From positions 3,968,001-4,032,000 of the forward strand of contig NZ_CP053452.2 in assembly GCF_013128195.2 (NCBI RefSeq): a DNA stretch of 64,000 bases, in the 5' to 3' direction. This document shows, piece after piece, positions 25,869 to 35,086 of the stretch. This DNA is from Frigoriglobus tundricola. GTDB taxonomy: Bacteria > Planctomycetota > Planctomycetia > Gemmatales > Gemmataceae. Made by a program: the position numbers and the translations under genes. Each line of letters starts with the position of its first letter. Positions within the stretch are counted from its first letter, which is position 1. The notes beneath the pieces are model-generated. The model worked only from the letters and a program-made list of their open reading frames with translations, did no database searches and was not told the origin of the DNA.

Positions 25869-26348
25869 GTGCCATATCGCGTCGGCAGTGGACACGACAC
25901 GCATCGGCTCGCTGAGGGCCGCCCCCTCATCCTCGGCGGGGTCACGATCCCGCACACCAAGGGTCTCGTCGGCCACTCCGATGCGGACGCGGTGCTGCAC
26001 GCCGTAACCGACGCTCTCCTCGGTGCGGCCGGAATGGGCGACATCGGGGACGCGTACCCGGATACCGATCCGCAATGGAAAAATGCCGACTCTCGGCTAT
26101 TTCTCACGGAAACGCTCGCCCGGCTGAACCGGATGGGTTGGCGGCCCGTCAATCTGGACGTAACTGTGTTCGCCGAAGCGCCGAAGCTCGGGAGCGTGAA
26201 GGCCGCGATGAAAAACAGCCTGGCCGAACTTGTGGGGTTGCCCCCGGACGGCGTGAACGTCAAAGCGAAGACCGGCGAAAAGGTGGGGCACATCGGCCGC
26301 GGCGAAGCCATCGGCTGCCACGCCGTTGTGTTGATTGAAAAAGCCTGA
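25869..26348 (+). CDS. ispF: 2-C-methyl-D-erythritol 2,4-cyclodiphosphate synthase
   Basis: Fifth enzyme of the MEP isoprenoid pathway. The 159 residues carry GSGHDTHRL with the zinc ligands Asp and His, LGGVTIPHTKGLVGHSDADAVLHAVTDAL-type text, GDIGDAYPDTDP and KAKTGEKVGHIGRGEAI. The start is GTG. It is separated from cysS by a repeat-filled gap of 109 bases. ispF beside cysS is a common arrangement because many bacteria carry ispD-ispF-cysS. Confidence 0.95.
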   Translation: MPYRVGSGHDTHRLAEGRPLILGGVTIPHTKGLVGHSDADAVLHAVTDALLGAAGMGDIGDAYPDTDPQWKNADSRLFLTETLARLNRMGWRPVNLDVTVFAEAPKLGSVKAAMKNSLAELVGLPPDGVNVKAKTGEKVGHIGRGEAIGCHAVVLIEKA

Positions 26349-26445
26349 TTCACCGCAGAGAACGCGGAGAACGCGGCGACGAGTTTGAACGATTCGAACC
26401 GTCTTCCCGGATTTCCTCTGTGGTCTCTGCGGTCTCTGCGGTGAA
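26349..26445. repeat. CACCGCAGAG inverted repeat between ispF and cysS
   Basis: Ends TTCACCGCAGAG (26349-26360) and CTCTGCGGTGAA (26434-26445) are perfect inverted copies, with further imperfect pairing of the GCGGAGAACGCGG and GTGGTCTCTGCGG parts. It resembles an intergenic mobile repeat. Confidence 0.7.
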
Positions 26446-26457
26446 AGGATTTCTGGT

Positions 26458-28023
26458 ATGGCTCTGCAAGTGTACAGCACCCTGACCCGCAAAAAGGAGC
26501 CCTTCCACAAGAAGCCGGGCGACACGGTCACGATGTACGTCTGCGGGCCGACGGTGTACAAGCCGAGCCACATCGGGCACATGGTCGGCCCGGTCATCTT
26601 CGACACGGTCAAGCGCTACCTCACGTACCTCGGCTACCACGTAAAGTGGGTGGTCAACATCACCGACGTGGACGACAAGCTCATCGAACGCGCGGGGAAG
26701 CTGAACACCACGGTTCCCGAGCTGTCCGCGAGGATGACCGAGGACTACTTCGCGTGCCTGAAAGCGCTGAACGTCACCGGCATCGACCACTTCCCAAGGG
26801 CGACCGAACACATCGGCGGGATGATCGAGGTCATCCAGGCGCTCATCAAGAAGGACTACGCCTACGAAGTCGATGACGGCGTGTACTTCGACGTGTCGAA
26901 GGATAAGGACTACGGCGCCCTCAGCAACCGCGACCCGGAGCAGATGGAAGCCGGCGCGCGGCTCGAACCGAACGCCAGGAAGCGGAACCCGGGCGACTTC
27001 GCGCTCTGGAAGTCGAAGCCCGGCGAGCCGGTGGAAGTGCAGTTCGCCAGCCCCTTCAAGTGCGGCCGGGGCCGCCCGGGGTGGCACATCGAATGCACGT
27101 GCATGGCGATCAAGGAACTCGGCGAAACGCTCGACATCCACGGCGGTGGCTTGGACCTGCTGTTCCCGCACCACGAGAACGAGTTGGCCCAGAGCGAGTC
27201 GCTGACGGACAAGCCGTTCGCGCGCGTCTGGATGCACAACGGGCTGCTGAAGCTGAAAGATAAGGACGGTAAAGAAGCGAAAATGGCCGGCTCGATCGGG
27301 AACGTGCTGAACGTATGCGATGCGCTGAAGCACCTCTCGGGCGAGGTGATCCGCTTCTTCATGCTGAAGACGCACTACCGCACGCCCATCGACCTCGGCA
27401 TCTGGGACTGGAACAATCCCGCGACGCCGGTCCCGGAGGGCATGGTCGAAACGGGCACCGCGTACCGAACGTTCCTCCGCTTCGCGGAGCGCGTGCAGCG
27501 GGTCACCGGTAGGCCGTTCTCGGAGCTGACGGCTCCCGCGCGTTTCGAACCATCGCGTAAGTTCACACAGCCGGCGTTCTCGGAGGTCTACCAGCGGTTC
27601 CACGAGTACATGAGCGACGACTTCAACACCGGCGGCGTCACCGGCGTGCTGTTCGATCTCGTCACCTCACTGAACCGCAATGCGGATGTGGCGAAACTCG
27701 AAGACCCGGCGACGAACAACCCCGCAGCGAAGGCGGAGTTCATCGAAGGTGCGACGCTGGTTAAGGAGATCGCTCAGATTCTCGGCCTCACCTTCACTGC
27801 GGAAACGAAAGCGCTCGGTGGCGGCGATGCACTCGTCTCCGGACTGATGCAACTGCTCCTCGACCTGCGGAACAACCTGCGGGCGATCGCCAAGGAGGCC
27901 GCAAAGGACAATCCGCTCAAGAAGCCGCTGTTCGACCAGACGGACCTGATCCGGAAGCGGCTCGGTGAACTTAACGTGACCCTCGAAGACCGCCCCGGTG
28001 GTACCACGTGGCGCGTGGGCTGA
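26458..28023 (+). CDS. cysS: Cysteine-tRNA ligase
   Basis: Class I aminoacyl-tRNA synthetase that charges tRNA-Cys, 521 residues. The N-terminal YVCGPTVYKPSHIGHMVGP holds the HIGH motif and the first zinc cysteine. WVVNITDVDDKLIERA, GRPGWHIECTCMA and HGGGLDLLFPHHENELAQSE are typical, with the other zinc ligands. The second signature, normally KMSKS, reads KMAGSIGN near residue 275. The C-terminal helical domain and anticodon region are complete. The rest is normal, so the gene is probably functional. Confidence 0.95.
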   Translation: MALQVYSTLTRKKEPFHKKPGDTVTMYVCGPTVYKPSHIGHMVGPVIFDTVKRYLTYLGYHVKWVVNITDVDDKLIERAGKLNTTVPELSARMTEDYFACLKALNVTGIDHFPRATEHIGGMIEVIQALIKKDYAYEVDDGVYFDVSKDKDYGALSNRDPEQMEAGARLEPNARKRNPGDFALWKSKPGEPVEVQFASPFKCGRGRPGWHIECTCMAIKELGETLDIHGGGLDLLFPHHENELAQSESLTDKPFARVWMHNGLLKLKDKDGKEAKMAGSIGNVLNVCDALKHLSGEVIRFFMLKTHYRTPIDLGIWDWNNPATPVPEGMVETGTAYRTFLRFAERVQRVTGRPFSELTAPARFEPSRKFTQPAFSEVYQRFHEYMSDDFNTGGVTGVLFDLVTSLNRNADVAKLEDPATNNPAAKAEFIEGATLVKEIAQILGLTFTAETKALGGGDALVSGLMQLLLDLRNNLRAIAKEAAKDNPLKKPLFDQTDLIRKRLGELNVTLEDRPGGTTWRVG

Positions 28024-28054
28024 GCCGGACGCACGGAAATCGTCGCTCTGACAT

Positions 28055-28076
28055 TCCGGAGGAACCCGCCTCCGGA
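28055..28076 (+). terminator. Hairpin after cysS
   Basis: An 8-bp perfect stem TCCGGAGG/CCTCCGGA with a 6-base loop, 32 bases after the cysS stop. There is no T-tract, so its role as a terminator is uncertain. Confidence 0.35.
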
Positions 28077-28114
28077 TATCAGCGGGCTATCCACCTTCGC
28101 GACGGGACCGTTCC

Positions 28115-28747
28115 ATGACCACGCCCGCGACCCTCAGCGCCCCCATTCCGCGCCGCGTTCTCGGCCTCGACCCCGGCCTTCAAACCACCGGATACGGCCT
28201 GCTGGAAATCACCGACCGCGGGCCACGCGTCGTCGAAGCGGGCGTGATTCGCTCGGCCGACGGGCGCGCGACTGCCGACATGGCACCCCGCGTGAAGGCC
28301 CTTTACGATGGGTTGTGTGAGGTGCTGGACCAGTGGAAGCCCGTCGCGATGGCCGTCGAACAACTGTACGCGCACTACGACCACCCGCGCACCGCGATCC
28401 TCATGGCCCACGCCCGCGGCGTCTATTTTCTGGCCGGCGCGCAGCGTAATATACCGGTGATCAGTTACGCTGCCACGAAGGTGAAGAAACTGGTCACGGG
28501 CAGCGGCCGGGCGAGCAAGGAGCAAATGCAACACGCCATCGCCCGCGAACTCGGCCTCGCCGGGCCGCCCGAACCGCACGACGTGGCCGATGCGCTCGGC
28601 ATCGCCCTGTGTCACTACTTCGCCGGCGCGAACGGTGTCATGGGCGGCGCACGCGGGGCCACCTTCACGGGTGTGAACGTAAAGGCGCTACTCGGTGACG
28701 ACCCCGACGTCATCGAGCCGATCGAGAACCTCGAAACCGCTGACTGA
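28115..28747 (+). CDS. ruvC: Crossover junction endodeoxyribonuclease RuvC
   Basis: Holliday-junction resolvase, 210 residues. The RNase-H fold shows the catalytic Asp in RVLGLDPGLQTTGYGLLE, Glu in VAVEQLYAHYDHP, and the terminal acidic pair in HDVADALGIALCH. The loop AHARGVYFLAGAQRNIPV and KKLVTGSGRASKEQMQ are also conserved. About 35 extra residues follow the core. It heads a ruvC-ruvA-ruvB group. Confidence 0.95.
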   Translation: MTTPATLSAPIPRRVLGLDPGLQTTGYGLLEITDRGPRVVEAGVIRSADGRATADMAPRVKALYDGLCEVLDQWKPVAMAVEQLYAHYDHPRTAILMAHARGVYFLAGAQRNIPVISYAATKVKKLVTGSGRASKEQMQHAIARELGLAGPPEPHDVADALGIALCHYFAGANGVMGGARGATFTGVNVKALLGDDPDVIEPIENLETAD

Positions 28748-28786
28748 ACTGTGGTGGAACGAGCGGATGGTGTGAGATTCTTGACC

Positions 28787-28887
28787 GTAGTCATCACGCT
28801 CCGCGTGATGTCCGCTGAGGTCGGCCGGGTGTCGCTTCCCTCGAAACCGAGTGCGGCTGGGGACATCACGCGGAGCGTGATGACTAC
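28787..28887. repeat. CATCACGC/GCGTGATG repeat, copy 2
   Basis: Arms 28787-28813 and 28861-28887 are identical to those of copy 1 at 24139 (27 bp, perfect). The 47-base centre differs from copy 1. It separates ruvC from ruvA. Confidence 0.88.
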
Positions 28888-28956
28888 GATCAAGAGCCCG
28901 TTCTAACCCTACGTTCCTTTTCTGTCACCGTTTCTGCCGACCAGGGACGCCGCAGC

Positions 28957-29676
28957 ATGATTACCAAAATGACGGGTCTGCTCACTCGCGTCCTCGACGA
29001 CGAGGTGCGCCTCCAGGTCGGCCCGTTCGAGTATCAGGTGATGGTGTCCGAAGCCGTGCGCCGGCAGATCCAACTGCGCGTCGGCACGGAGATCACGTTT
29101 CACGTCTCGGAATACTTCGAGGGCAACTCGTCCGGCAGCCGCTTCGTCCCGCGGCGGATCGGCTTCAACACCGAGGCCGAACTCGACTTTTTTGATCTGT
29201 TCTGCACGGTCGAGAAGATCGGCGTAAAGAAGGCGCTGAAAGCGATGGCCCGACCGGTCAAGGAGATCGCGGACGCCATCAGCCGGCAGGACGCGCGGTG
29301 GTTGTCCACGCTGCCCGGCATCGGCGCCACGACCGCGGAGCAGATCGTCACCACGCTCAAGCGAAAGGTGACGCCGTTCATCATGCTCAGCACGCCCCCC
29401 GCGACCGAACCCGCCCCGGACGCCGTGGTGGACGATAAGGGAACGGGCAAGAAGAGCAAAGGTGCGAACAAGAAGGTCGATTCCGAACCGGCCGCGGCCG
29501 AAGCGTTGGTCACGCCGGCCGACGGCCGGCTGATCGAGGACGTGTACGAGGCGCTGATGGGCCTCGGGCTGAACCCGGTTGAAGCCCGCACGAAACTCGA
29601 CAGCCTGCTCACCTGCGGCAAGCCGTTCCGCTCGATGCAAGAAGCGATCACACTGATTTTTGCGCAGAAGGGGTAA
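28957..29676 (+). CDS. ruvA: Holliday junction branch migration protein RuvA
   Basis: Tetrameric junction-binding subunit of the RuvAB motor. The 239 residues are longer than the usual 200. Domain I has MTGLLTRVLDDEVRLQVG, domain II the two helix-hairpin-helix motifs (FCTVEKIGVKKALKAM and LSTLPGIGATTAEQIV), and domain III the C-terminal DVYEALMGLGLNPVEA. Between domains II and III is an unusually long charged linker rich in Lys, Pro and Ala (about 146-190). Confidence 0.94.
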   Translation: MITKMTGLLTRVLDDEVRLQVGPFEYQVMVSEAVRRQIQLRVGTEITFHVSEYFEGNSSGSRFVPRRIGFNTEAELDFFDLFCTVEKIGVKKALKAMARPVKEIADAISRQDARWLSTLPGIGATTAEQIVTTLKRKVTPFIMLSTPPATEPAPDAVVDDKGTGKKSKGANKKVDSEPAAAEALVTPADGRLIEDVYEALMGLGLNPVEARTKLDSLLTCGKPFRSMQEAITLIFAQKG

Positions 29677-29680
29677 ACCG

Positions 29681-30121
29681 ATGCGCGATCCGACCCGCCT
29701 CGACCGGATGATTGAGCGGCTCCGCGAGCTCTGGCACGCGCAGCCGGACATGCGATTGGGTCAGTTACTCGTGAACGTGATCCGACCGGGCGAGCCGTGC
29801 CCGCGCATCTTCTACGCCGAAGACACGGATACCGAGACCAAACTCGCAAAGTACCCCGAACCAGTCGCGGACCGAACCACTGGAAGCGGAATTTCGCTCG
29901 AACTCACCCGGTCCGAAGCGCTCGTACTGTTCGAGTTCGTCAATCGATTCACAGACACGGAACAGCTCACAATCGAACACCCGGCCGAAACCCGAGTTCT
30001 CTGGAGCGTCTGCGGCCTGCTCGAAAAACAGCTCGTCGAGTTGTTTGACCCGGCACGGGTCGAATTGGTCGCCCAGGCACGCGCGACCGTTCAACCCGAT
30101 ACGAGCGAGGAACTGCCGTGA
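29681..30121 (+). CDS. Hypothetical protein, DUF1040-like N-terminal half
   Basis: 146 residues, cytoplasmic. The N-terminal half (RLDRMIERLRELWHAQPDMR then LGQLLVNVIRPGEPCPRIFY) resembles the small DUF1040/YihD-like proteins found in many bacteria. The C-terminal half has an ELTRSEALVLFEFVNRF block followed by VLWSVCGLLEKQLVELFDP, which is not part of that family. Function is unknown. The start ATG lies 4 bases after the ruvA stop, and its stop overlaps the next GTG start (GTGA), so it is coupled with both neighbours. Confidence 0.75.
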   Translation: MRDPTRLDRMIERLRELWHAQPDMRLGQLLVNVIRPGEPCPRIFYAEDTDTETKLAKYPEPVADRTTGSGISLELTRSEALVLFEFVNRFTDTEQLTIEHPAETRVLWSVCGLLEKQLVELFDPARVELVAQARATVQPDTSEELP

Positions 30122-30549
30122 CGCCAATCGCTTACGCGCTCTCCGTGCTGTTCACGTTAGCGGCCTTAACCGCGGAGCCGGACAGCGAATTGACAGAGTT
30201 CCAGGGCGTGTGGGTCATTGCGGAGGCGTCTCTCGCGGGCCGCGACCACCTCGACGACTTCAAGGGAATGACGCTCACCGTGACCGACAGCAAGTACCAG
30301 ATCGACTTCAAAGAGAACTCCGACAAGGGAGCCCTCAAGATCGACGCGACCAAGAAGCCCAAGCAGATCGACCTGACGACGAGCCGCGCCGGGCCGTTCA
30401 AGGGGCGGACCCTGCCGGGCATTTACGAATTCAAAGGCGGCACGGTGGTGCTGTGTCTCAACAGCGAAAAGCCCGACCGGCCCTCTGCGTTCGAGGCGAA
30501 AGAAAAAACGCCCATCATGCTCCTCACCTTCCGGCGCGAGAAGAAGTAA
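30118..30549 (+). CDS. TIGR03067 domain-containing secreted protein
   Basis: 143 residues, GTG start overlapping the previous stop by 4 bases. A weak signal peptide (MTPIAYALSVLFTLAALTAE) leads into the TIGR03067 pattern: LTEFQGVWVIAEASLAGRD, KGMTLTVTDSKYQIDF, IDATKKPKQIDL, GRTLPGIYEFKGGTVVLCL and RPSAFEAK. It is a paralogue of the next gene. Its placement inside the ruv group is probably passive. Confidence 0.87.
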   Translation: MTPIAYALSVLFTLAALTAEPDSELTEFQGVWVIAEASLAGRDHLDDFKGMTLTVTDSKYQIDFKENSDKGALKIDATKKPKQIDLTTSRAGPFKGRTLPGIYEFKGGTVVLCLNSEKPDRPSAFEAKEKTPIMLLTFRREKK

Positions 30550-30567
30550 CCCCAACGGAGTGCTTTC

Positions 30568-31020
30568 ATGCCCGTGCGTGCCCTGTTCGTTGCGGCCCTC
30601 TGTGTCGGCCTGGCCACCCAGGTCTGTGCGGACGAAAAGAAGAACGAGACGGATCTCAAAGCGATGGTCGGAAAGTGGACAGTCGAAAAGGCCGAACTCG
30701 GTGGGAAGGATCTGACGGGCCAGTTCAAAACGCTGAAATTCGAGATCCGCGACGGCGGCAAGTACACCACGGAAATCGGCGACATTAAGGACGAAGGTGC
30801 GTTCACCATCGACGCCGCGAAGACCCCGAAAGAAGTCGACATCAAACCCGTCAGCGGCCCGAGCAAGGGCAAGACGCTGAAGGCCATTTACAAGATCGAC
30901 GGCGACTCGTTTGTCGTCTGCTACGAGTTCAACACCGAGTCCGGTACCCGGCCCGAGACGTTCGAGAGCAAGGCCAACTCCACGGCCCTTCTCGTCACCT
31001 ACAAGCGCGAAAAGAAGTAG
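30568..31020 (+). CDS. TIGR03067 domain-containing secreted protein
   Basis: 150 residues with a clear signal peptide (MPVRALFVAALCVGLATQVCAD). The mature domain follows the family order: MVGKWTVEKAELGGKDL, LKFEIRDGGKYTTEI, IDAAKTPKEVDI, GKTLKAIYKIDGDSFVVCYE, RPETFESK and YKREKK at the end. It lies 18 bases after its paralogue and 39 bases before ruvB. Function is unknown. Confidence 0.88.
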   Translation: MPVRALFVAALCVGLATQVCADEKKNETDLKAMVGKWTVEKAELGGKDLTGQFKTLKFEIRDGGKYTTEIGDIKDEGAFTIDAAKTPKEVDIKPVSGPSKGKTLKAIYKIDGDSFVVCYEFNTESGTRPETFESKANSTALLVTYKREKK

Positions 31021-31059
31021 CGGCGCTCGCGCCTTCACCCGCCACACAGGAACCCAGCG

Positions 31060-32100
31060 ATGGCCCGTGAGAAAGTGATCGGCCCCAGTTCGGGCGACGA
31101 CGAACGCAAACAGCACGACGCCGCCCTGCGCCCGAAGCTGCTCAAAGAGGTGATCGGGCAGCGGAAGGTGGCGGAGCGCCTGGAGATCGCCGTCCGGGCC
31201 TCGCAGAAGCTCAACGAGCCGCTCGGGCACATCCTCTTCGACGGCCCGCCGGGCCTCGGCAAGACCACCTTCGCCACGGTGCTGCCGAACGAACTCGGTA
31301 CGTCCATCCAGATGACCAGCGGGCCGGCGCTCTCCAAACCCGCGGACCTGCTGCCCTTCCTCACCAACCTGGAGGAAGGGTCCGTCCTGTTCATCGACGA
31401 GATCCACCGGATGCCGCGCGTGGTGGAAGAGTTCATCTACCCCGCGATGGAGGACTTTCGCATCGACATCGTGCTCGGCGAGGGCATGAGCGCGCGGACC
31501 ATCACGTACTCCCTCAAGCGGTTCACGCTGATCGGTGCCACCACCCGGAGCGGGATGCTCTCCGGCCCGATGCGCGACCGTTTCAAAATGCACGAGCACC
31601 TGGAGTTTTACAGCGTCGAGGAACTGGCCACCATCATCCGCATCAACTCCGGAAAGTTGAACACACCCATCACCGAGTCCGCGGCCCGGGAACTGGCCCG
31701 CCGCAGCCGCGGCACGCCGCGGGTGGCGAACTCGCGCCTCCACTGGACGCGAAGTTATTCCGCCGCGAAGCACGACGGGAGCATTTCGGAACCGATCGCG
31801 AAGGCGGCCCTCGACATGGCCGAAGTGGACAGCGACGGGCTGGACAAAAACGACCGCCGGTACCTGGAGATTCTCATCGACCTGTACGGCGGCGGCCCGA
31901 CCGGGGTGGAAGCGCTCGCGGCGACGATCAACCTCGCCTCGGACACCCTCTCGGACGAGATCGAGCCCTACCTGCTCCGCGAGCAGTACATCACGCGTTC
32001 GCCCCGCGGCCGCGTCGCAATGCCCCGCGCGTACACCGCGCTCGGCAAGCTCCCGCCGCGCCCCAAACCGGACGACAAGCAGGGGTCGCTGTTCGAGTGA
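31060..32100 (+). CDS. ruvB: Holliday junction branch migration ATPase RuvB
   Basis: AAA+ motor that pulls DNA through the RuvA-bound junction. The 346 residues have Walker [10 protein letters not shown], Walker B FIDEIHR, sensor [20 protein letters not shown] with the arginine finger, and the C-terminal winged helix ([20 protein letters not shown]). The sensor-II region reads [20 protein letters not shown], somewhat different from the usual IANRLLRRVRDY. It closes the ruv group. Confidence 0.96.
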   Translation: MAREKVIGPSSGDDERKQHDAALRPKLLKEVIGQRKVAERLEIAVRASQKLNEPLGHILFDGPPGLGKTTFATVLPNELGTSIQMTSGPALSKPADLLPFLTNLEEGSVLFIDEIHRMPRVVEEFIYPAMEDFRIDIVLGEGMSARTITYSLKRFTLIGATTRSGMLSGPMRDRFKMHEHLEFYSVEELATIIRINSGKLNTPITESAARELARRSRGTPRVANSRLHWTRSYSAAKHDGSISEPIAKAALDMAEVDSDGLDKNDRRYLEILIDLYGGGPTGVEALAATINLASDTLSDEIEPYLLREQYITRSPRGRVAMPRAYTALGKLPPRPKPDDKQGSLFE

Positions 32101-32377
32101 AGGCGACCGGACCGGGCGCGGGCGCCCGGCTCCCACTCGCAGTCCTTCTCACATTTCGCGGCATCTCGCTTACGCACACATTATTTTCTCATTACTTCAA
32201 TTCCGTCATACGATAGCAATTTTCGCTCAGATCCGCGCGAATTATGTTGACGTGTCCGTCCACGCACCTGTAAAAGGAAACATGTTGGGGAGCGGTCTTT
32301 CTCGTCTTTTCCGCTCCGACTCGTCGATCGCTCATTACTCGCTTGGTCGGCCACATTTCTTTCTCACAGGTGCGACT

Positions 32378-33391
32378 ATGTTTCGTTCCCGGACCCCGCG
32401 CGGGTTCACACTCATCGAGCTGTTGGTGGTGATCGCGATCATCGCGATCCTGATCGGGCTCCTGTTGCCCGCCGTCCAAAAGGTGCGCGAGGCCGCCGCC
32501 CGCATGTCGTGCGGCAACAACGTCAAGCAGATGTGTCTGGCGCTCCACAACGCCCACGACACGAACAACACGCTCCCGCCGATGGCCGCGTACCAGTACG
32601 GCGGGGCGTACTACGCGCCGTTCTTCTTCCACCTGCTCCCGTTCATCGAACAGCAGAACGTTTACAAGGCGGCGACGATCGGCGGGTACGTCCTCCCGGA
32701 GTGGTCCACCCCCGGCCCGACCGGGTACCTGCGGCAGACCCGGATCAAGACCTACCAGTGCCCCTCGGACGCGACGCTCGGGACCAACCAGGCCACCGAC
32801 TGGTTCCCCGGCGACTCGAGCTACGGCGCCAACTTCCAGGTCTTCGGTAACCCCAACTTCAATCAGTCCACGACCGTCCGCTCCGACTGGGATGGCAAGA
32901 CCACCCTCGTTGCGATCACGGACGGTACGTCCAACACCATCGCCATTGCGGAAAAGTTGGCTTATTGCCCGGGGGTGACGACCGCGACTCTGGTCGGCCC
33001 CTACGTGAACGGCTCGAACTCCGCTGGTGGAACCTGGTGGATGCGGGGCATTTTCAACTCCGGTAACTTCACCGGCGCCGCGGACCCCGGCGGCGACGAC
33101 AGCTTCCCTGGTGACCGTGTGTCGGGGGTGTTTGCGGGGGGGAACAACACGTGGTCCGATGGAACGTACTGGTACACCGGCGTGGACTCCAAGCCCACGA
33201 TCTTCCGCGTTCCGGGTAACAACACGGAATCCGGCCCCTGCGACCGCGGACAAGCCTCTTCCTCGCACGGACTGATCCAGGTCGGCCTGTGCGACGGTAG
33301 TGTTCGGCTCATCAGCAGCAGCATCAGTGCCCAGACCTGGTGGGCCGCCTGCACCCGCAACGGCGGCGAAACCCTGAACTCCGACTGGTAA
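32378..33391 (+). CDS. DUF1559 prepilin-like protein
   Basis: Planctomycete prepilin-like protein, 337 residues. The leader [20 protein letters not shown] has an intact GFTLIE cleavage site near residues 8-13, followed by the membrane helix and the [20 protein letters not shown] block. The DUF1559 domain ends with [17 protein letters not shown] and a [11 protein letters not shown] tail. It is probably processed by a prepilin peptidase and displayed at the cell surface or assembled into a pseudopilus. ATG 32378 leads directly into the leader. A strong terminator follows. Confidence 0.93.
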   Translation: MFRSRTPRGFTLIELLVVIAIIAILIGLLLPAVQKVREAAARMSCGNNVKQMCLALHNAHDTNNTLPPMAAYQYGGAYYAPFFFHLLPFIEQQNVYKAATIGGYVLPEWSTPGPTGYLRQTRIKTYQCPSDATLGTNQATDWFPGDSSYGANFQVFGNPNFNQSTTVRSDWDGKTTLVAITDGTSNTIAIAEKLAYCPGVTTATLVGPYVNGSNSAGGTWWMRGIFNSGNFTGAADPGGDDSFPGDRVSGVFAGGNNTWSDGTYWYTGVDSKPTIFRVPGNNTESGPCDRGQASSSHGLIQVGLCDGSVRLISSSISAQTWWAACTRNGGETLNSDW

Positions 33392-33426
33392 TCCGATTCC
33401 AGCGGCACAGACTCGGACCGAACACG

Positions 33427-33462
33427 CGAACCCGACCATCTGGTCGGGTTCGTGCTTTTTTT
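33427..33462 (+). terminator. Rho-independent terminator after the DUF1559 gene
   Basis: A perfect 12-bp stem CGAACCCGACCA/TGGTCGGGTTCG with a 2-base centre, then TGC and seven Ts. It is the clearest terminator in the window. Confidence 0.93.
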
Positions 33463-33598
33463 CGCGACGTATGGCGGAAGATCCGTCGCACCTGCCCCGC
33501 TCGGTAGGTGTCTTGTTTTCCCAATTCACCGATGGTTCGGGGCGGCTCCGACCAAGTAGAGTTGAGCCGGCCGGATGCCGACCCCTGGGGACCCACTG

Positions 33599-35077
33599 AT
33601 GACCTTGCCCGCCCCGCGCATTTCGGGCTTCCTGGCCCCAATCCGCGACGCGGCCGCCAGCGACGCCGAATTGCTCGACCGGTTCGTCACGCACCGCGAC
33701 GGCCCGGCCTTCGCCGCCCTCGTCGCCCGACACGGGCCGATGGTGTTCGGCGTGTGCCGGCGCGTCCTCCGCGACTGGCACACCGCCGAGGACGCCTTCC
33801 AGGCCACGTTTCTGGTACTCGCCCGCAAAGCCGCGTCGATTCATCCCCCGGGGGCGGTGGCGGGTTGGCTCCACGGAGTGGCGTACCGCGTCGCGAAAGG
33901 CGCCCGGAGAACTGATCTGCGGATGACCGCGCGGGAGCGCCCAACAGCCGAACTCCCCGAACCGGCCGCGCCGACCGGCCCGGACACGGACCTCCGAACG
34001 GTCCTCGACGACGAGTTAAGAAAGCTCCCGAGCAAGTACCGCGATCTGCTCGTCGCGTGCGACCTGGAAGAGCGCCCACGGGCACCGGTAGCCGCGTCGC
34101 TGGGGATACCGGAAGGCACCCTCTCCAGCCGACTCACGACCGCGCGAAAGCTGCTGGCCCGGCGGCTGTCGAAGCGCGGCGTGGCGCCGGCCTTCACGGC
34201 CGGAATTGCACTCAACGGCCCGTCCGGGATCGCAAGCGAAGTGCCCCGAGCGGTCTGGGCGTCCGCAGCTCGATTCGGGAGCGCGGCCGGCACGGTGCCG
34301 TGCCGGGTCAGTTCCCTTACCAAAGGAGTGGTTCGAACAATGCCCCACCGTGTATTGCGTCCCATTGCGTGGCTCCTGATCTCGACATGCGGAGCGATCG
34401 GCGTGGCGCTCGCTGCGAGCGGCCCACCATCACCCGTTTCGAGGGTCCCCACAACGAAGCCTTGCGCGATCGCGTTCATCGCGCCACCGGAAATCGTCCC
34501 TCCACGCGTCGCGCCGAAGGCGACTCCCAAGCACCTCAACAAGCTGATGTTCAGCCGGGACGGGGATCTCGTAATGACCGACCCGGACGGGACGAACCAG
34601 AAACAACTGTTGGACGGGAAGAAGGTGACGTTTGCTTCGTTCCTGACGGCGGTTGCCCCCGACGGAACCCGTGCGTGTTCATTTTGGGTCAGCAGACACA
34701 AGGAAAATCGGATGTCCACAATCCTGGTCGTGAAACTCGACGACCAGGACACGGGAACCGACTACGCGGAGGACGGGGAACTGCTCCGGTGGTGCTGCTG
34801 GTCCGCAGACGGCACCCGACTCCTCATCAGCGACGCCGATGGCCCGGAACCACCCGATCGGTTCAAATTGACCCACCATGTGATCGACGTGGCTACTGGT
34901 AAACGAACAGAACTGGACCTTCCCGCCGACCACCTCGTGATCGACTGGGCACGCGACGGCTCGTTCCTGAGCCGCGTGGCCGTCCTCGACTCAGCAGAAA
35001 AGGTAGGAGCCTGGCATTTGTGGTTGCTCGGACCAGACGGGAAGCCAAAAGCCGAAATTCGACCCAACGACAAATCG
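33599..35077 (+). pseudogene. ECF sigma factor-beta-propeller gene, 5' part, split by IS1-family element
   Basis: The N-terminal half is an ECF-type RNA polymerase sigma factor. Region 2 has FAALVARHGPMVFGVCRRVL and HTAEDAFQATFLVLARKA; region 4 has LRKLPSKYRDLLVACDLEER and IPEGTLSSRLTTARKLLARR. A membrane helix (HRVLRPIAWLLISTCGAIG) follows near residue 260, then TolB/WD-like propeller repeats (LMFSRDGDLVMTDPDGTNQ, CCWSADGTRLLISDADG). This is the planctomycete layout of a sigma factor with a sensor domain. Translation now runs into the insertion and stops at 35128. Joining 35077 to 36297 restores one frame of about 615 residues. The truncated protein could still act as a sigma factor. Confidence 0.88.
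35070..35077. repeat. Target site duplication, left
   Basis: ACAAATCG directly before the left end of the IS1-family element, identical to 36289-36296. Confidence 0.93.
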
Positions 35078-35086
35078 GGTGGTGGG

